64,000 bases of DNA from Pteria penguin (Eukaryota > Mollusca > Bivalvia > Pterioida > Pteriidae), in NCBI GenBank assembly GCA_035048485.1, contig CM068582.1, positions 35,802,096 to 35,866,095 on the forward strand, written 5' to 3'. Below the pieces are notes generated by a model, which was not told the origin of the DNA, searched no databases, and saw only the letters and a list, made by a program, of their open reading frames with translations. Both the position numbers and the translations under genes were made by a program. This document shows, one piece after another, positions 47,801 to 59,536 of the stretch (position 1 is its first letter; each line of letters starts with the position of its first letter).

Positions 47801-50800
47801 CAGATATGATTAAGCCCTTCATATTTTAGGTTAAATTTAAAAAGTGGGAAAATATGCCTATTTTTTAAAATTTATTGAAGCAATTTTCAAGATAATATCA
47901 ATTCAGGACACAGCATATGTTAGGACTTAAGTGCTTAATTACTTCCAGGAAAGTTGTTATAGTAGCTTGATGTTTGGAATTTTTATATACAGTAATTATT
48001 ATGATATATGTTGAGGTTAGTGTTGTCTGGTAGCCTTCATTTTTCTTTTCGAGGTCGCCTAATAGTCAGTTAGTGAACTTTGCTGTTAGAGGGTGAGAGG
48101 TGAAATGCCGTTATTTTCTGGAAATCTTGCATCATAATGATTCATTTCATAGAGAAGATTTTATGTTATATTGACAGTTATGACCTAAAATTACATTTTT
48201 GAAATGGCAATAAAAAATGTTCTACCTAAATATGGATTTTGCAGTAATAGAGTAATTTTATTTCAAAATATTAGTGAACACAAACAGAACTATTTGATTT
48301 TGAAATACAAGTTCAAGGTCATATGACATCTTTAACAACAGTAATCTGTTAACACATTTCCTGGTAAAACATTTGGCAAAAATGTCATATTCATTGTGTT
48401 CCTAACAAGCTTTTTGCAGAGGATTGTAGATGTTCTCTGGATAAGAAGTGTCCTTAAACATGAGAAAAATCTGCTAAATTGGCAAAAATCAAGAAGTGTT
48501 TATTTCTCTGTATTTTCCAAAAATTAGTATAGATACAATAATAGTATTATAGTATAAATGGAGTTCTATCTAAAGATAATATATCCATGCTATTTACAAA
48601 TATGAAAATTCTTGTAAACATGTGACAGATATCAAATGACATGAATATACATGTATGTACTTGAACAAAACAGATGACGGTTTAAAAAAACTTAATACAG
48701 TTCGATTTGACATAATATTGCAAGGGAATGTTATAAAAAAGTAATATAATAAAATAAGATATTAGAGTGGACTAGATTCTGCTTTGGTTCTCTTACTACT
48801 TTCAAGTTTTGGATCTGTCCCAGTTTGGGCAGAAAGGAAGATCTGTCAGTGTATTGTATCTGTTGGAGGGCGGTGGTTTTTACTGGAAAGTCTCCTCCAT
48901 CATTGGCCTCAACATTATGGTGAAAAAATTGTGTTGTGGTTAAACAATATACATGTGTAATTTTAAATCTCTTTGATTCCCTTCATTGTCTATTAGATAA
49001 GGAAGAAGAGGCATAGAGTTTTTTACCCTTTTGTCTTTTATTTTTTATGCAAAACTTTAATACTGACCATGCTTTGTTTATGGTTACAGGTAGGGCTTTG
49101 TAAATGTAATTTCATATACGTCTGCCTTGTGAAAAGACCTCTCTATAAGTATCAAAAGTTTGATTTTATGACATTCAACTCCTCAAAATAGAGGCATCAG
49201 TTTAAGAGTTTCACAACAAACACTTGTTGTTTATTTGATAAAGCTGTCTATTTTGTTTATTTTTTCCTCTGAATTTCGTTTTAAAAATGACAAAATAAGA
49301 AATTAATTTTTTTGATAAATACTTGGGATTGTACAATACGAGTACCTTTTAGGGAGTTATCTACCTTCATTGAAAATATGAAAAAATTAAAGTGCAAAAA
49401 TTATGCTTAGTGAACTTGATAAATTTGATATTATGGAACTTTTCATTATGTGTTCTTACTAAGTTGGTCATACTTGAAAAAAGACTAGGATAAGCAAAAC
49501 ATAGGTGATTCCCATAGGGTTCGTTACAAAATTTAGTCATCTGTATTTGTGTGGAATAACATTAATTGCAAAATCCTTTTGATAAAAGGTCTTCTTTTGT
49601 CAAATGTTTCAAAGTAATTTATTAACTTCAAAGATAAACAATAATATTTATAGAGATCTTCAAAAGAAAAAGACATTTATTGAGATCTAATGAGTGGACA
49701 TACAACCAGAGCACAGAATGAAAATGAAGTCATCAGTGACAATTCCTCCCTGTAAAATTTATCTACTTCAGAAGTGATATATCTGTATATTTTTAATCTT
49801 AAAACTGGGTGTTACTGGGTGAACAGAAAATATATTGAAATTGTTTTCTATCCTGTTTCAGAACTTCGACCATGTCACTGCAGTGTTTGTGGAAAATCTT
49901 TCCCTACTCCTACCAATTTAAAGAAACATATGAATATACACATTGGCCTTAAAGTCCCATGTAAGAACTGTGACTCCATCTTCTCTCATGTTGGTGGTTT
50001 ACGGAAGCATATACGTATTGTACATCCAGAGGTACATAGACAACGATTGCAGAAGCTTCTAGAAAAGAAGGGAAAACTCAGTGTGAAGTCAACTGCAGGA
50101 CTACAGAATGGTGAGACTGAAGACAAAGCAGTCACTGAAGTACATAAAGAAATAAAAGTTAAAAAGAGAGGAAGAAAACGTATGTCTTTATTGAAAATGA
50201 AACCTAAAGATGGATTAAATAAGATAACAAAGAAAGAAGATATTATCAGGGATAAGAATGAGGCATCAGCACAGAATAAATTACAAGTAGCTGATGTGAA
50301 GGACACTGAGGATTCAGGTAAAAAACACAACATTATGCTTCCATTGAAGAAGGAAAAGAAAAACAAAGCCAAATTTGAGGATGGAATTGACTCTCGTTTC
50401 AAGTTTTCATGTGTAATATGCAAAAAAAGATTCACAGAATATCTTAATATGTGTCGACATCGTCGTGTAGCTCATGAAAATCCAGAAAAACTAAAATATG
50501 AAGGTGGGTTGAAAAGCAAAGGTGAGGAGAAGGCCAAAAATGATGAAGCTGAACGCATTGTTGAATCACCTGAAGAGATAGCAGCATTTTATGCAACAGT
50601 AGCCTATAATATTGCAGAGAATTTAAACTGTTATTTAGATGGTGGACAAGCTGCTGTTGCAAACTGCAAGGCATTGATAAAAGCATCAGAAGAAGAGGAG
50701 GTACCTAATGCTGATAATAACACTGAGGAAATAGTGTGGGAGCAGTACAACTTTCCCCAGAACTACAATATTCAGGCACTGAGTGAAAATTTTGAATACG

Positions 50801-53800
50801 ACCCTACTGACCCTGATAAAGAGAAAGAAGCCTGTAAACCAACAAGGAATTATTTTGATATTGATGAAAATTGGCTAGATGATAGAAGTCCAGCACAGTG
50901 TTTGAGAAGGAGAGGGTCAAGAGAAAGTAAAGATAGCATCAGAGGGCCAAGGGATAGTAGTCGCAGTAGAGATAGTACAAGGGACGATAGTTCTAGTCGG
51001 GACACTGATAGAGATGATAGCACAAGTAGAGATGCCTCAGTGAATACTCCTGTCAAGCAGAAGGTATTGGATCAAGATGAAAAACATATTCTGCCGATTA
51101 ATTTTGATAAGAAATTAAGAAAAGATGCCAATTTAGATGACAGATTTACTAATGTATTGAGAAAGGATATGCCTGTTGATAAATGTGAGGAAAATGATGG
51201 TTTTTCACAAAGAAATAATGAGAAAGAGAGTAATATTACCCAAAATAAAGAGGTAAAAATGATTTCAGAGGAAATTAGTGAAAAAGAACAGGGTTTTTCA
51301 CAAGATGATCAAAAGGAAAGTAAAATTTTACAAGTAGGTGGTGAAGAGAGACAAGAAAATTCACAAGAATATACTGAACAAATTATTATTTCACAACAAA
51401 CAAAAGAAAAGGAATATGACATTTTGTCACAACAAAATGTGTTGATTCAAGACCAAGTGCTGACAGCTAACTCGGCAAAAAGCAGACAGGAAAATGATGT
51501 TAATACAGGTGTAGTTAATGAGGAAAGTATAAGTTCAATGCATTCAATTCAAATAGATGATAAAGATGATAATGACTTCACCAACAATGATGAAACAAGC
51601 ATGATTGATTATGATAAAGAATGTGACATTCAGGATTCAGAAGGTCATACATGTACCAAAAATTATCCATTGAAAAATGAAAAGTTTGTTAAGCTAGGGA
51701 AGGAAGATTTATCTATTGCATCTAAACTTGAAGAGACTGAAAACAAGATAAATAATGAAAAAATTGAATCAAAAATAAACCATGATGGGGACTCTTCAAG
51801 AGAAAGTACTGATACTTGTTACATATATCATTCTGTGACAGAAGATGAAGGAGTTAAGAAACAAAGCAGTGATTCAGAAACTGGTCTTCACTATAAATCA
51901 GAAATCATGGAAGATGAAGGAAATATGGAAGGTGAAAATAAATATGAAGATCTAACCACTGAAAAAAATGAAAGGCTAAATGTCAAAGACAAGCAAATAA
52001 AAAGTGTCAATAATGATATGAATCAGAAAGCTGAACCTGAGCAAACAGAGGATTTCACTAGCAGCAGCATAAGCAGGACTGAAGAAGTAGAGAATAAAGG
52101 TTCTAAGATTGTAGAGTCAGAAAGCTGTGAAGGAAAAACTAAAAAACCTGATCACTATACTTCACTTCGGTTGTTTATAAATGATGACACTGAGGAAGAC
52201 AATACTGCAACAGAATCCTTGCTTACAGAATTACGTCTTGCAAAAGGGAAAATGTCTATGAATCAAGAGGAAAAGGATGACAAAATCATGTTATTGAGTC
52301 CATTTCATAATTTTGATTCTATCAAGTTTGGGAGTCTTGGAGAACCTGTGTACGTGTGTTCAGTATGTAAGAGGCACTATCCAGACTTTGATGGACTTAT
52401 TCGTCATCAATGGAAGAAACATCCATCCATCAACTGTCATTTCATGGAAGTAGAACAAGGATTGGATATAGAAGATCTGTTCTACAGTGAGCCCTGCAGT
52501 AGAGGTATTCTCGGAAGTACTGGAAAAGTCTTAGAAAACATCCTTTGTAAGACCTCTTATACATGCTCCAGATGTAAAGGGTCATTTAAGAGCCCTGACA
52601 GGCTACGTGTTCATATTATCAATTGTGCAACCCCATCACCCACTCCTAAGAAAAAGAAATACTATAAAAGAAAAACTCCAACAAAGGGAGATGCAGATAA
52701 TGAGAGTCCATTAAAAATAATAGACTTGAAGGAGTTGAATTCAAAGATAAAACAACTATCAAATGATACAGTAAAAGATGTAGGTGCAGATAAAACTGCA
52801 CTTCCAGATGTCAAAAAGAAGAAAATAAAGGAAAATGATACTAATGTGAAGGTGAAGAAAGATATAGTGAAACAAAAATCAAAATTTGCAATGGGATCTG
52901 AAATGAAAACACCTGAAAAGAGGAGTCCCAATGACAAAGCATTGCAAAGTAAAGAAAAAGGAGGAGAAGTGACAATCCATAAAAAGTCTGCAATAAAGGT
53001 TGATGTGTGTGTATTGTCAATCAAAAGTGAAAAGCGTCGTAAAAAATCTGCTAATCAGATGTATAATCCAAGAAACCACGTAAGGCGACGAGAATTAACT
53101 GAAGTTCTAGACAAACATCAGTGTAAAGGGTGTGGTGTGAAATTTAAATCCATATCTCTACTGGAGAGACATGTCAAAAAGTGTGATGGGAAGGACAAGT
53201 TCAAAGATCTCAAAGTCATTAAATCAAATGTAAATGAAATGTTTCATCAAAAACATAAACATGCCTGCATTTACTGTGATAGGGAATTTACATATCCAAA
53301 GACCCTAATGAATCATTTGAGAGCTTTTTGTGTCATCAAAAAAGAAAAGGTTAAAAAAGGCACTATTAATCAGACTGATCTTAACCTGGAAGGAAGCATA
53401 ATTGCACGATTAAAACAACAAGAAGAAGATAGAAAATTTCGCCCTGATGATGATAATATTCAGAGTGGTCCTAAAAAGGGATGGCCTAGAGGTCTAAAGA
53501 GGAAACCGAAACGGAAGAGTCATTCATGGACCTACATCAAACGACGAAAATCTGCTCAAAGCAATAATGTTACTGAGAAAACTTATTCAGCATCACAGGA
53601 CATGAAGAACGATGATGATGAAAATTTAGTTCAAGAAAAGTCTGAGGACAATTATGCTGAAGATAATACTAATGCAGAGCAATGTGAAAGTGTAGAAAAA
53701 GGGAAAAATATTAACAAGAAGTCTTTGTCACAAGATGTGCCATTGATTACAACAGCATATAAAACTACAGGTGCTTGTAATAATAAACTAAAGAAAACAT

Positions 53801-54678
53801 CTCACCAATCTAAATTAGAGACAGTAGATAAGTTTATGGTAGAGAGTGAAAAAATACCGAAGAAAACAAATAGTCCTGTCAGAAAAAATAAGAATAAAAA
53901 CTCAGAGATTAATAAAATTCATCGGTCAGAAAAATGTACTGCCAAAGGAAAATTTAAAAAATCGAAAACTGAAATTGGCAGCCCTGCAAAAGGTAGCCCA
54001 ACCAAAATATGTACTGACTCAAAAAAGAAAGGAAAATCAGGTGAAGAAAGTGAGAATGTGCCAACGAAGAAAAAGAAACAGATGGCTATAAGTGCAGTAA
54101 CAGACACTGTTACTTCCAGTCCAAATTCAAGGTCTATAGAGTCAAAAATAGCAGTTAAAGGTACTGTGTCCGATTCCATAACAGAACATTATGATGAAGG
54201 TCATTTACAAATGTCTTCAGTAGAAAGGAAAAAAGATAAAGAAGTATGTGGAAAGACTGTAGGGAAGTTGAAAAAGGATTTAAAAGTTCCAGAGGCTCTG
54301 TGCAATATTTCTTCCAGCAAATCAATTGATATTAGTGCTAAAAAATTAACATTCCATATGTACGATGGCTCTAATTTTCTCAAAAACAAAGAAAAAGAAG
54401 GAAAACTAAAAACCAATGATTCCAAATTTCATGTATTTGAAGAGGAAGATTTCAAAAAAAAATTTGCTGCAAAAGAATCTGCAAAATCATTGAATAAATT
54501 AAATGAAAGTCCCAGTCTAAATTCAAAACAGTCCCAGAATGATTCACCAGAGGTACAGGAAAAAAAATCTAGCAATGTGGCTGTTCATCCTACCAAAAAA
54601 TTTGTCAAAATGTCCTCTTTTGTAAGGAAGAAGCCAGACAAATTTGTTTTTCATTCAACAAACTTTGCAAAGAACTAG
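41727..54678 (+). CDS. PRDM2: PRDM2/RIZ1-like PR-domain zinc-finger protein, six coding exons
   Basis: A nuclear PR/SET-domain zinc-finger regulator; vertebrate PRDM2 (RIZ1) is linked to histone H3K9 methylation and transcriptional repression. Exons: 41727-41802, 43170-43279, 43941-44099, 45198-45300, 46340-47431, 49862-54678; total 2118 aa (vertebrates about 1,700). The PR domain is about residues 10-127 (GSLFGPFKGE, INATDPNKGDWTRYVN, EEQNL, IPAGEELLTWF), closest by eye to PRDM2. An NLS-like PKKRRRK lies at 197-203. Fingers are at 302-325, 405-427, 436-458, 490-512, 518-540, 545-568, 695-718, 1344-1367, and three C2HC-type at 1413-1435, 1599-1621, 1647-1670. The diagnostic NIAENLNCYLDG (763-774) and ACIYCDREFTY finger match vertebrate PRDM2. 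A Ser/Arg/Asp-rich run lies at about 862-905. SUMO-type VKIE (391-394) and VKVE (474-477) occur. The start has CTGCCATGG context and an upstream in-frame stop. Confidence 0.9.
41824..42008. mobile_element. Short TA-flanked MITE in PRDM2-like intron 1
   Basis: The left end CAGTCAACTCTTGTTAACTC and the right end GAGAGTTAACTA are imperfect inverse copies, each flanked by TA (41822-41823, 42009-42010). About 185 bp with no ORF. The end sequence suggests a pogo-type MITE. Confidence 0.65.
42011..43169 (+). other. Rest of PRDM2-like intron 1
   Basis: No gene or repeat recognised. Confidence 0.5.
43170..43279 (+). CDS. PRDM2: PRDM2-like coding exon 2 (PR domain)
   Basis: Residues 26-62: GAWCTTDVKKGSLFGPFKGE then IVKENERRKIDFRYAWE, aligning to the first half of the PR fold. 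Acceptor TTACCAG, donor GAG|GTGAGA. Confidence 0.94.
43280..43940 (+). other. PRDM2-like intron 2
   Basis: No repeat or gene recognised. Confidence 0.5.
43941..44099 (+). CDS. PRDM2: PRDM2-like coding exon 3 (PR domain)
   Basis: Residues 63-115: VYDLNTSELVHIINATDPNK, GDWTRYVNCARYLEEQNLVS, EEMQVYYKAIR. ATDP-KG-W-RYVN and EEQNL are PR-domain signatures. Phase 0 at both ends; donor AGG|GTATAT. Confidence 0.95.
44100..45197 (+). other. PRDM2-like intron 3
   Basis: No gene or repeat recognised. Confidence 0.5.
45198..45300 (+). CDS. PRDM2: PRDM2-like coding exon 4 (end of PR domain)
   Basis: Residues 116-150: DIPAGEELLTWFERRKI closes the PR domain, then a Lys-rich linker. Acceptor ATTCAG. The donor AAAG|GTACCA matches consensus poorly at +4 to +6, which is notable given the decoy array downstream. 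Confidence 0.92.
45396..45710 (+). repeat. 48/43-bp tandem array carrying consensus 5' splice sites
   Basis: AAATGCCCA-type unit starts fall at 45396, 45444, 45487, 45535, 45578 and 45626: alternating 48 and 43 bp, that is a 91-bp higher-order repeat. Most units contain TTTGCCAGGTAAGTTGTTCA. CAG|GTAAG occurs five times (GT at 45406, 45420, 45511, 45602, 45688; CAGGTAAGT at 45511 and 45602), plus GTGAGT at 45559 and a GC variant at 45468. It lies 95 bases into the intron after the weak GTACCA donor. Confidence 0.9.
46026..46260 (+). pseudogene. Possible decayed coding fragment in PRDM2-like intron 4
   Basis: A frame from ATG at 46072 reads protein-like sequence (LVEEVLSLLKVVLDGDNMEL, ASPEQLAKMA) to TAA at 46171-46173 and stays plausible beyond it (KANKLRLTLESVAQQTN). 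The sequence just before it (46026-46063) is a partial tandem copy of 46071-46110. It looks like a fragment of a helical protein gene or transposon ORF with one nonsense change. Family unknown. Confidence 0.35.
46340..47431 (+). CDS. PRDM2: PRDM2-like coding exon 5 (zinc fingers 1-4)
   Basis: Residues 150-514. Basic linker with KRQRKRKK and PKKRRRK, then an acidic/basic Lys-Glu region, and C2H2 fingers YKCDICSGLYRHTFSLKRH, FRCNVCNKVFDDRQELMAH, FACPLCNMTFRFKMNLVRH and FACPKCNMKFKYSSNLVKH. Donor TCAG|GTATTT, phase 1. If the intron is retained, the frame stays open to a stop at 47641-47643, adding about 70 residues. Confidence 0.93.
47432..49861 (+). other. PRDM2-like intron 5
   Basis: AT-rich. 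No transposon family is recognised and no supported gene is present. The first ~210 bases are open in frame with exon 5. Confidence 0.55.
49862..54678 (+). CDS. PRDM2: PRDM2-like terminal coding exon 6 (zinc fingers 5-11)
   Basis: A 4.8-kb exon coding residues 514-2118. The acceptor is CCTGTTTCAG. The open frame extends 87 bases upstream of the acceptor, but the first finger (PCHCSVCGKSF) is joined to finger 4 by HSELRP only if spliced here. Fingers 5-7 cluster near the start. A long acidic, Ser-rich, low-complexity region follows (about residues 780-1340). Then YVCSVCKRHYPDFDGLIRH and three C2HC-type fingers occur among Lys-rich linkers. The C-terminus ends KPDKFVFHSTNFAKN. Stop TAG at 54676-54678. 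Confidence 0.94.
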
Positions 54679-54870
54679 ACAAAACTCTAAGAAAGTCATT
54701 TTTGTGTTATGTGTTAGGAAAGTTTGTATGTTAGTTGTAATTTACAATACATCGGTATACAGTCTGAGATTCTCCAACCATAAACTCTGCTCTTTTTATA
54801 TCTGCGTCAAATGGGTTAAGCCAATATAAAAATTAGGTTTCTTCTTTATCTTCCAATAAATGCAGGACCG
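54679..54870 (+). promoter_or_regulatory. PRDM2: PRDM2-like 3' UTR with poly(A) signal
   Basis: AATAAA at 54855-54860, 177 bases after the stop. Longer 3' ends downstream cannot be excluded. Confidence 0.55.
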
Positions 54871-55229
54871 CCCATGCAGCATAGTCCCACTTTCTAAAAG
54901 TTTGCCTGTTCACAAGGGAGAGTCTCATTATTTACATAATTAAAAGGTTTAGGGCCATAGGATCTCGGACTACTCAGTACACAGTGTACATACTGCTCCA
55001 TTTCATTCCATATGATGTGTGTAGAAGTCATTCACTTAATGAATAATTTATGTTCCTGTTTGATTGTGTATCACATGTGTTCTTGTTATTACATTCTACA
55101 AAGTACATGACTTGTATTTCAATGTCTTACTAATTTACACATATATCTAGGTAAAGTATGATAACTGTGGTGGAAAGTTACCTTTACGTTATGTAATACC
55201 TATTTCATATATTCTTTTATGATTTTTAT
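54871..55229. other. Intergenic stretch
   Basis: No gene or repeat recognised. Confidence 0.4.
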
Positions 55230-55680
55230 ACCCCCTGCAAACAAAGTTTGTGGGCGGGGTATATAGGAATCACCCTGTCCATCTGTCCCTCTGTCTGTCC
55301 AGTTAAAAAGTTTTCCAAGCAGATTTCCCATTTAGTTTAAGGGATAGGGCTTTCATACTTCAGACGCATAATCCAAGACATTTATCCTAGTGACCTTAAC
55401 CTTAACTTTTGACCCTGTAATAATAACTTGGTTAAGAAGTTCTGTCAGCAAAGTTTTCTTACAGAGTATGCAATAGGGCTTTCATATTTCACACACACAC
55501 ACACACCATAACAAGTTCTACATTTTGATATCAAGTCATTTGACCTAGTTACCCTGACCTTGAACCGGACCATGTAATAGTGAATTTGTCAAGAAAGCAG
55601 ATTTCTTTTATAATGTATGAGACAAGGGGTTTCATATTTCACACACACATTATGAATGATGAATTATTCATCAGAACAAG
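55230..55680 (+). mobile_element. Pearl-like element (family D) with hairpin head
   Basis: ACCCCCTGCAAACAAAGTTT followed by GTGGGCGGGGT forms an imperfect hairpin at 55232-55261. CCATCTGTCCCTCTGTCTGT follows, then about three units with AAGCAGATTTC, GGGCTTTCATA, CACACACAC, CATAACAAGTTCTACATTTT and GACCTAGT. The core matches 31307-31760. Confidence 0.65.
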
Positions 55681-55921
55681 TACATGCAACACATTCGCTT
55701 TATCCTGTTTCAAATTTGTTGTCACTGGGTTATTAGTCCAGTTCATGGACAGATATCTAGTGGGTTTTTTTTTTAATTTTATGAATTTGAGTAGACAACC
55801 ACCTCATATCAGGGATACATGTATTAACGTTTGTTGTAGTCGGTGTTGAACTTTTCTTTATATATATTTATATGTAAAGAATTTTTCAGGTAGATATTAT
55901 GTTTAACAGCTGCATGTTTTT

Positions 55922-56481
55922 AGGTCACCTGAGTAAACTATTGCTATCTGTTTTCGTCCGTCGTCGTGCGTCGTTCGTCGTGCGTCGGGTGTTAACATTT
56001 GAACATTTTCAGCTTCTTCTCTGCAACCACTTAACCAATTTTAACCAAATTTGGCATAAAGCATCTATGGCTGAAGGGGAACAAAAATTGTGAATTTCAT
56101 GGTGCCTGCTCCCCCAGGGGCTGAGGGGTGGGGCCAAAACCACTAAAATTAATGCAATCTTTCAAAATCTTCTTCTTTACTCCTGGACACATAGCAGCCA
56201 AACTGTTGACATGACTGTATTCAGCATTGAGCCCTCTACCAAAATTGTGAAATTCATGGCCCCAGGGACAGGGGTTCTAGTGCTAGGGCGGGGCTAAAAA
56301 TGTATATAGTGAAAATGCCTTATTTCTTTGAAAATCTTCTTCTCTGCTCCTGGGTATTAAATAAACTAACTAAGTACATAGTTATGATGAGCAAGAGTGC
56401 CTCTACCAAAATTGTGAATTGTATGGCCACAGGGTCAGGGGTTCTGGTGTTAGGGTGGGGCTCTCTATTGATTATATAGTG

Positions 56482-56513
<32 letters not shown>

Positions 56514-57367
56514 ATGCTCTTAGGTATTAAATAAACAAATAAAGTACATAGTTATGATAAGCAAGAGTGCCTCTACAAAAATTGTGAATTTTATGGCCCC
56601 AGGGTCAGGGGTTCTGGTGTTAGAGCGGGGCCCTATATGGATTATATAGTGAAAATGCATTATTTCTTTGAAAATCCTCTTCTCTGCTCCTGGGTATTAA
56701 ATAAACCAACTAGGTACATAGTTATGATAAGCAAGAGTGCCTCTACCAAAGTTGTGAATTTTATGGCCCCAGGGTTAAGGGTTCTGATGTTAGGGTGGGG
56801 CCCTATTGATTATATAGTGAGAATGCATACATTCTTTGAAAATCTTCTTCTCTGCTTCTATCAAAGCACATAGTTATGATGAGCAAGGGTGCCTCTACCA
56901 AAATTGTGAATTTTATGGCCCCAGGGTCAGTATTATGGTGTTAGGGTGGGGCTTTATTGATTATATAGTGAAAATACATTAATTCTTTGAATATATTTTC
57001 CTTTGCTCCTGAGTTCCAAGTATATATATTTCTGATGAAAAAAGGTGCATCTAGCAAAATGGCTATTTTTAACACCCCCCCCCCCAAATAAATGGCCCCA
57101 GGGTCAGTGGTTCTTTTGGGGTGAGGTACAAAACTGGTTATAAAGTGGAAATGCATTTTCTCTTTGTTTATACTCCAATCAATCTCTGGGTATTAAGTAA
57201 ATAGAGTAAGCATGCTAAGTTTATAAATAAATAATGATAAGCAATAGTGCCTCTTTCAAAATTGTGCATTGTGAATTTCATGACCTCTGGTTTAAGACAC
57301 GAACCAAAGTTATTTGAAAGTTGTTACACAATACTCAGGTGACCTATAAGGCCCGTGGGCCTCTTGT
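55922..57367 (+). mobile_element. Helitron/pearl-like element with ~170-bp core repeats
   Basis: The left end AGGTCACCTGAGT is mirrored by ACTCAGGTGACCT at 57333-57345. A CGTCCGTCGTCGTGCGTCG tract follows the left end. Core units carry GTGAAAATGC at 56309, 56479, 56649 and 56817 with a diverged one at 56969, that is 152-170 bp spacing. The right end is a hairpin AGGCCC-GT-GGGCCT (57349-57362) followed by CTTGT, the same terminal signature as the element at 8915. Non-coding. Confidence 0.75.
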
Positions 57368-58347
57368 CTTATAGTATGTCAGATTGCAATAGGTTGCCAT
57401 GTACTTAAATATGACTGAAACCTACAGAAGTTTGTAATAGACAGCTATTACTTTAGAACTAGACACAATTACTTTATTATAACTAAATTGGAATTATGTT
57501 AACCCAAGTATCTGTATGTGTTCAGTTGATGAAATAATTTCCATTTTGTATCAGCTCAGGAACCTTTCTTAGTCATTCACAATACTAGAATTACATTTTA
57601 CATACTGGTAATTTTTTTCATACCGTTACATTCTCTACAAACATTTCACTCTCTACAAACAACTCTAAAACAGAATTCCTTTTATCAGAAGAAAAGCAGC
57701 ATAAACATGCTAAATACTGGTATTCCTTTTAATTAACGATGTATTAGTGTAGTTAATGGTCACCTTGTAATTGTTATAAAAATGTTGTATCATTGTGAAA
57801 AGTGTTTCACAGGAACTTTGTTTGGTACATATGATTTTATGTATGATGTTGAGGGACAGCAGTTTTGATATATGTTGTATGAGATGCTTTGAATGCTTGT
57901 TTGTTTATACGTATTCACAGTTCTTTGGTTACATGTTTTATTTATGTTATGAAGAAAACAAGAAGTTTTCCTTGATTATTTATTGTCATTTATCAGAAAA
58001 TGATGTGAAAATCATTTAATACTTTAAGATTGAATTTATGAGTTGGGATGTTTTATTTGGAGTGCAATTTTTGTAGGAGAGATACTGATTTTATTATGAG
58101 GTATAGGTCAAACCTTCAAAATGTATTTTTTTAATCTGAAATGGAGTTTGACTCATCAGAATTTGTTATGGATAGAGATATTGATTAAATGTCATATAAA
58201 ATTCGGTTGTTTATAAATTTACAATGATATCCATTAGGTATGCATTTATGCAGTCATTTGTGGGAAGTGAACTTCCATGCAGACTATTCGTCTGTAGACC
58301 ATAAGCTTGTGGTTAGTGTAGACTTGATTGCGAATCTTATCGGTTTT
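57368..58347. other. Intergenic stretch without recognised feature
   Basis: No supported gene. The 74-codon ORF at 57795-58019 has no homology I recognise. Confidence 0.4.
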
Positions 58348-58348
58348 T

Positions 58349-58461
58349 ATTGATTGATTGATTGACTGTTTATTGTTTTACGTTACTCCACGATTATTTC
58401 ACGTATATGGTGACGGCACCTGCCGGATGCATTGCATACAAACTTAGACCTTTGCAACGGA
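58349..58461 (-). mobile_element. SINE (family B) 3' fragment
   Basis: The reverse complement of the family B tail: (TTGA)n-type tail, GTTTTACGTTACTCCACGAT, TATATGGTGACGGCACCTGC, AGACCTTTGCAACGGA. The head is missing. Confidence 0.85.
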
Positions 58462-58618
58462 AACATATACTACATACATGTACAAATGAAATGCGATTTG
58501 AGAATACGCCAGACTACTGGTGTGACTGAAAGATTCGCATAGTATAGGTCTGATTAAACGATTATGCTAATGTCGTTAAATACCGTAGTTGGACGTGCAG
58601 AAAACGTAAACGATAGAA

Positions 58619-58655
58619 AGTTGGGGAGCAACCATTTGATTTTTAGGGGCGGGGT

Positions 58656-58727
<72 letters not shown>

Positions 58728-58860
58728 CCCAATTTTTAAGAGCCGATCTTTTTTTGGTTAAGATAAATTAGCGGATTATTATTTTCACCAAAATTTGAGC
58801 CAGACTTTTTTCTTTGCAAAGTCTCCCTCCCCCCTTCCCAAAATCAAATTGTCCCCCACC
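58619..58860. mobile_element. TIR element (family E), expanded by (TA)n
   Basis: GAGCAACCATTTGATTTTTA at the left is paired with AAAATCAAATTGTC at the right. The interior (AGAGCCGATC, AGCGGATTATTATTTTCACC) matches the copy at 61119. A 65-bp (TA)n expansion (58660-58724) sits inside. Confidence 0.6.
58660..58724. repeat. (TA)n microsatellite
   Basis: Pure AT dinucleotide run inside the family E element. Confidence 0.95.
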
Positions 58861-59120
58861 CCACCCCAATGGTTGTTTGGTGTAGAAATAAGAAAAACTC
58901 CTGTGAATAAACAGTGTTTCGTAGAAATTAGGTTTTAAAAATCCGTTAGTAACGTCAAATCATAATTGCTCCGAGACGATATCAAACTTGTAGAGATGTT
59001 GAAATTTTTTTCAAACCAACTGGTCATTCGGACTGGTGACTGGACTGAATTAACCGGTCCGAACACATTTTTCACCGGACCGACAACTATAGATAAATCA
59101 ATATTAATAGTTGTAGTTCC

Positions 59121-59314
59121 TCTATTGTTCTAGGGGCAGGCTTGGTGTAGTGGTTAAGCGCTTGGCTTGCGGCGCCGACGATCCGGGTTCGATTCCCGGG
59201 TTGCGCCACTATGTTTAAGAGGTTGGTTACTTCCTGCTTCCATGTCGCGATATAACTGAAAAATTGTTGAAAGCGACGTAAAACACCAATCAACCAACCA
59301 ACTCTATTGTTCTA
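59121..59314 (+). mobile_element. SINE (family A), full length, nested, 12-bp target duplication
   Basis: The element at 59133-59302 has an intact A box region (TGGTGTAGTGGTTAAGCGC), the B box GGTTCGATTCC and an ACCAACCAAC tail. TCTATTGTTCTA at 59121-59132 is repeated exactly at 59303-59314. It is the least decayed family A copy here. Confidence 0.93.
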
Positions 59315-59494
59315 AAGTGTTAATTCATTTCAATTATCGGTATATTTGATTTCTTTTTCTCTAATAATTTCGTATATTTTCACTTTCACTCAACTCACAA
59401 TCACCATTACTCTCTCGCTCCTCTTCACATGTTCACTAGCTAGATATATTTCAAAATCTTAGACTAGTCTTACTCCTCCTCAATCTCTACCCAA

Positions 59495-59519
59495 CTCTCT
59501 CTCTCTCTCTCTCTCTCTC
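59495..59519 (+). repeat. (CT)n microsatellite
   Basis: About 12 CT units. Confidence 0.95.
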
Positions 59520-59536
59520 GATCGAGCCGTCTCTGT

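Noticed and set aside
49774..49861. ATG at 49774 as the start of a separate zinc-finger gene
   Set aside because: The 87 bases before 49862 are intron-like with a proper CAG acceptor. Joining to exon 5 keeps frame and restores PRDM2-type finger spacing.
57795..58019. 74-codon + ORF downstream of the PRDM2-like gene as a gene
   Set aside because: No recognisable family, no splice signals, and AT-rich composition consistent with chance.
59133..59220. Functional tRNA genes at the SINE heads (19271, 24649, 30978, 33168, 59133)
   Set aside because: The tRNA-like part has A and B boxes but continues into a conserved non-tRNA body and tail with target duplications, so these are SINEs.
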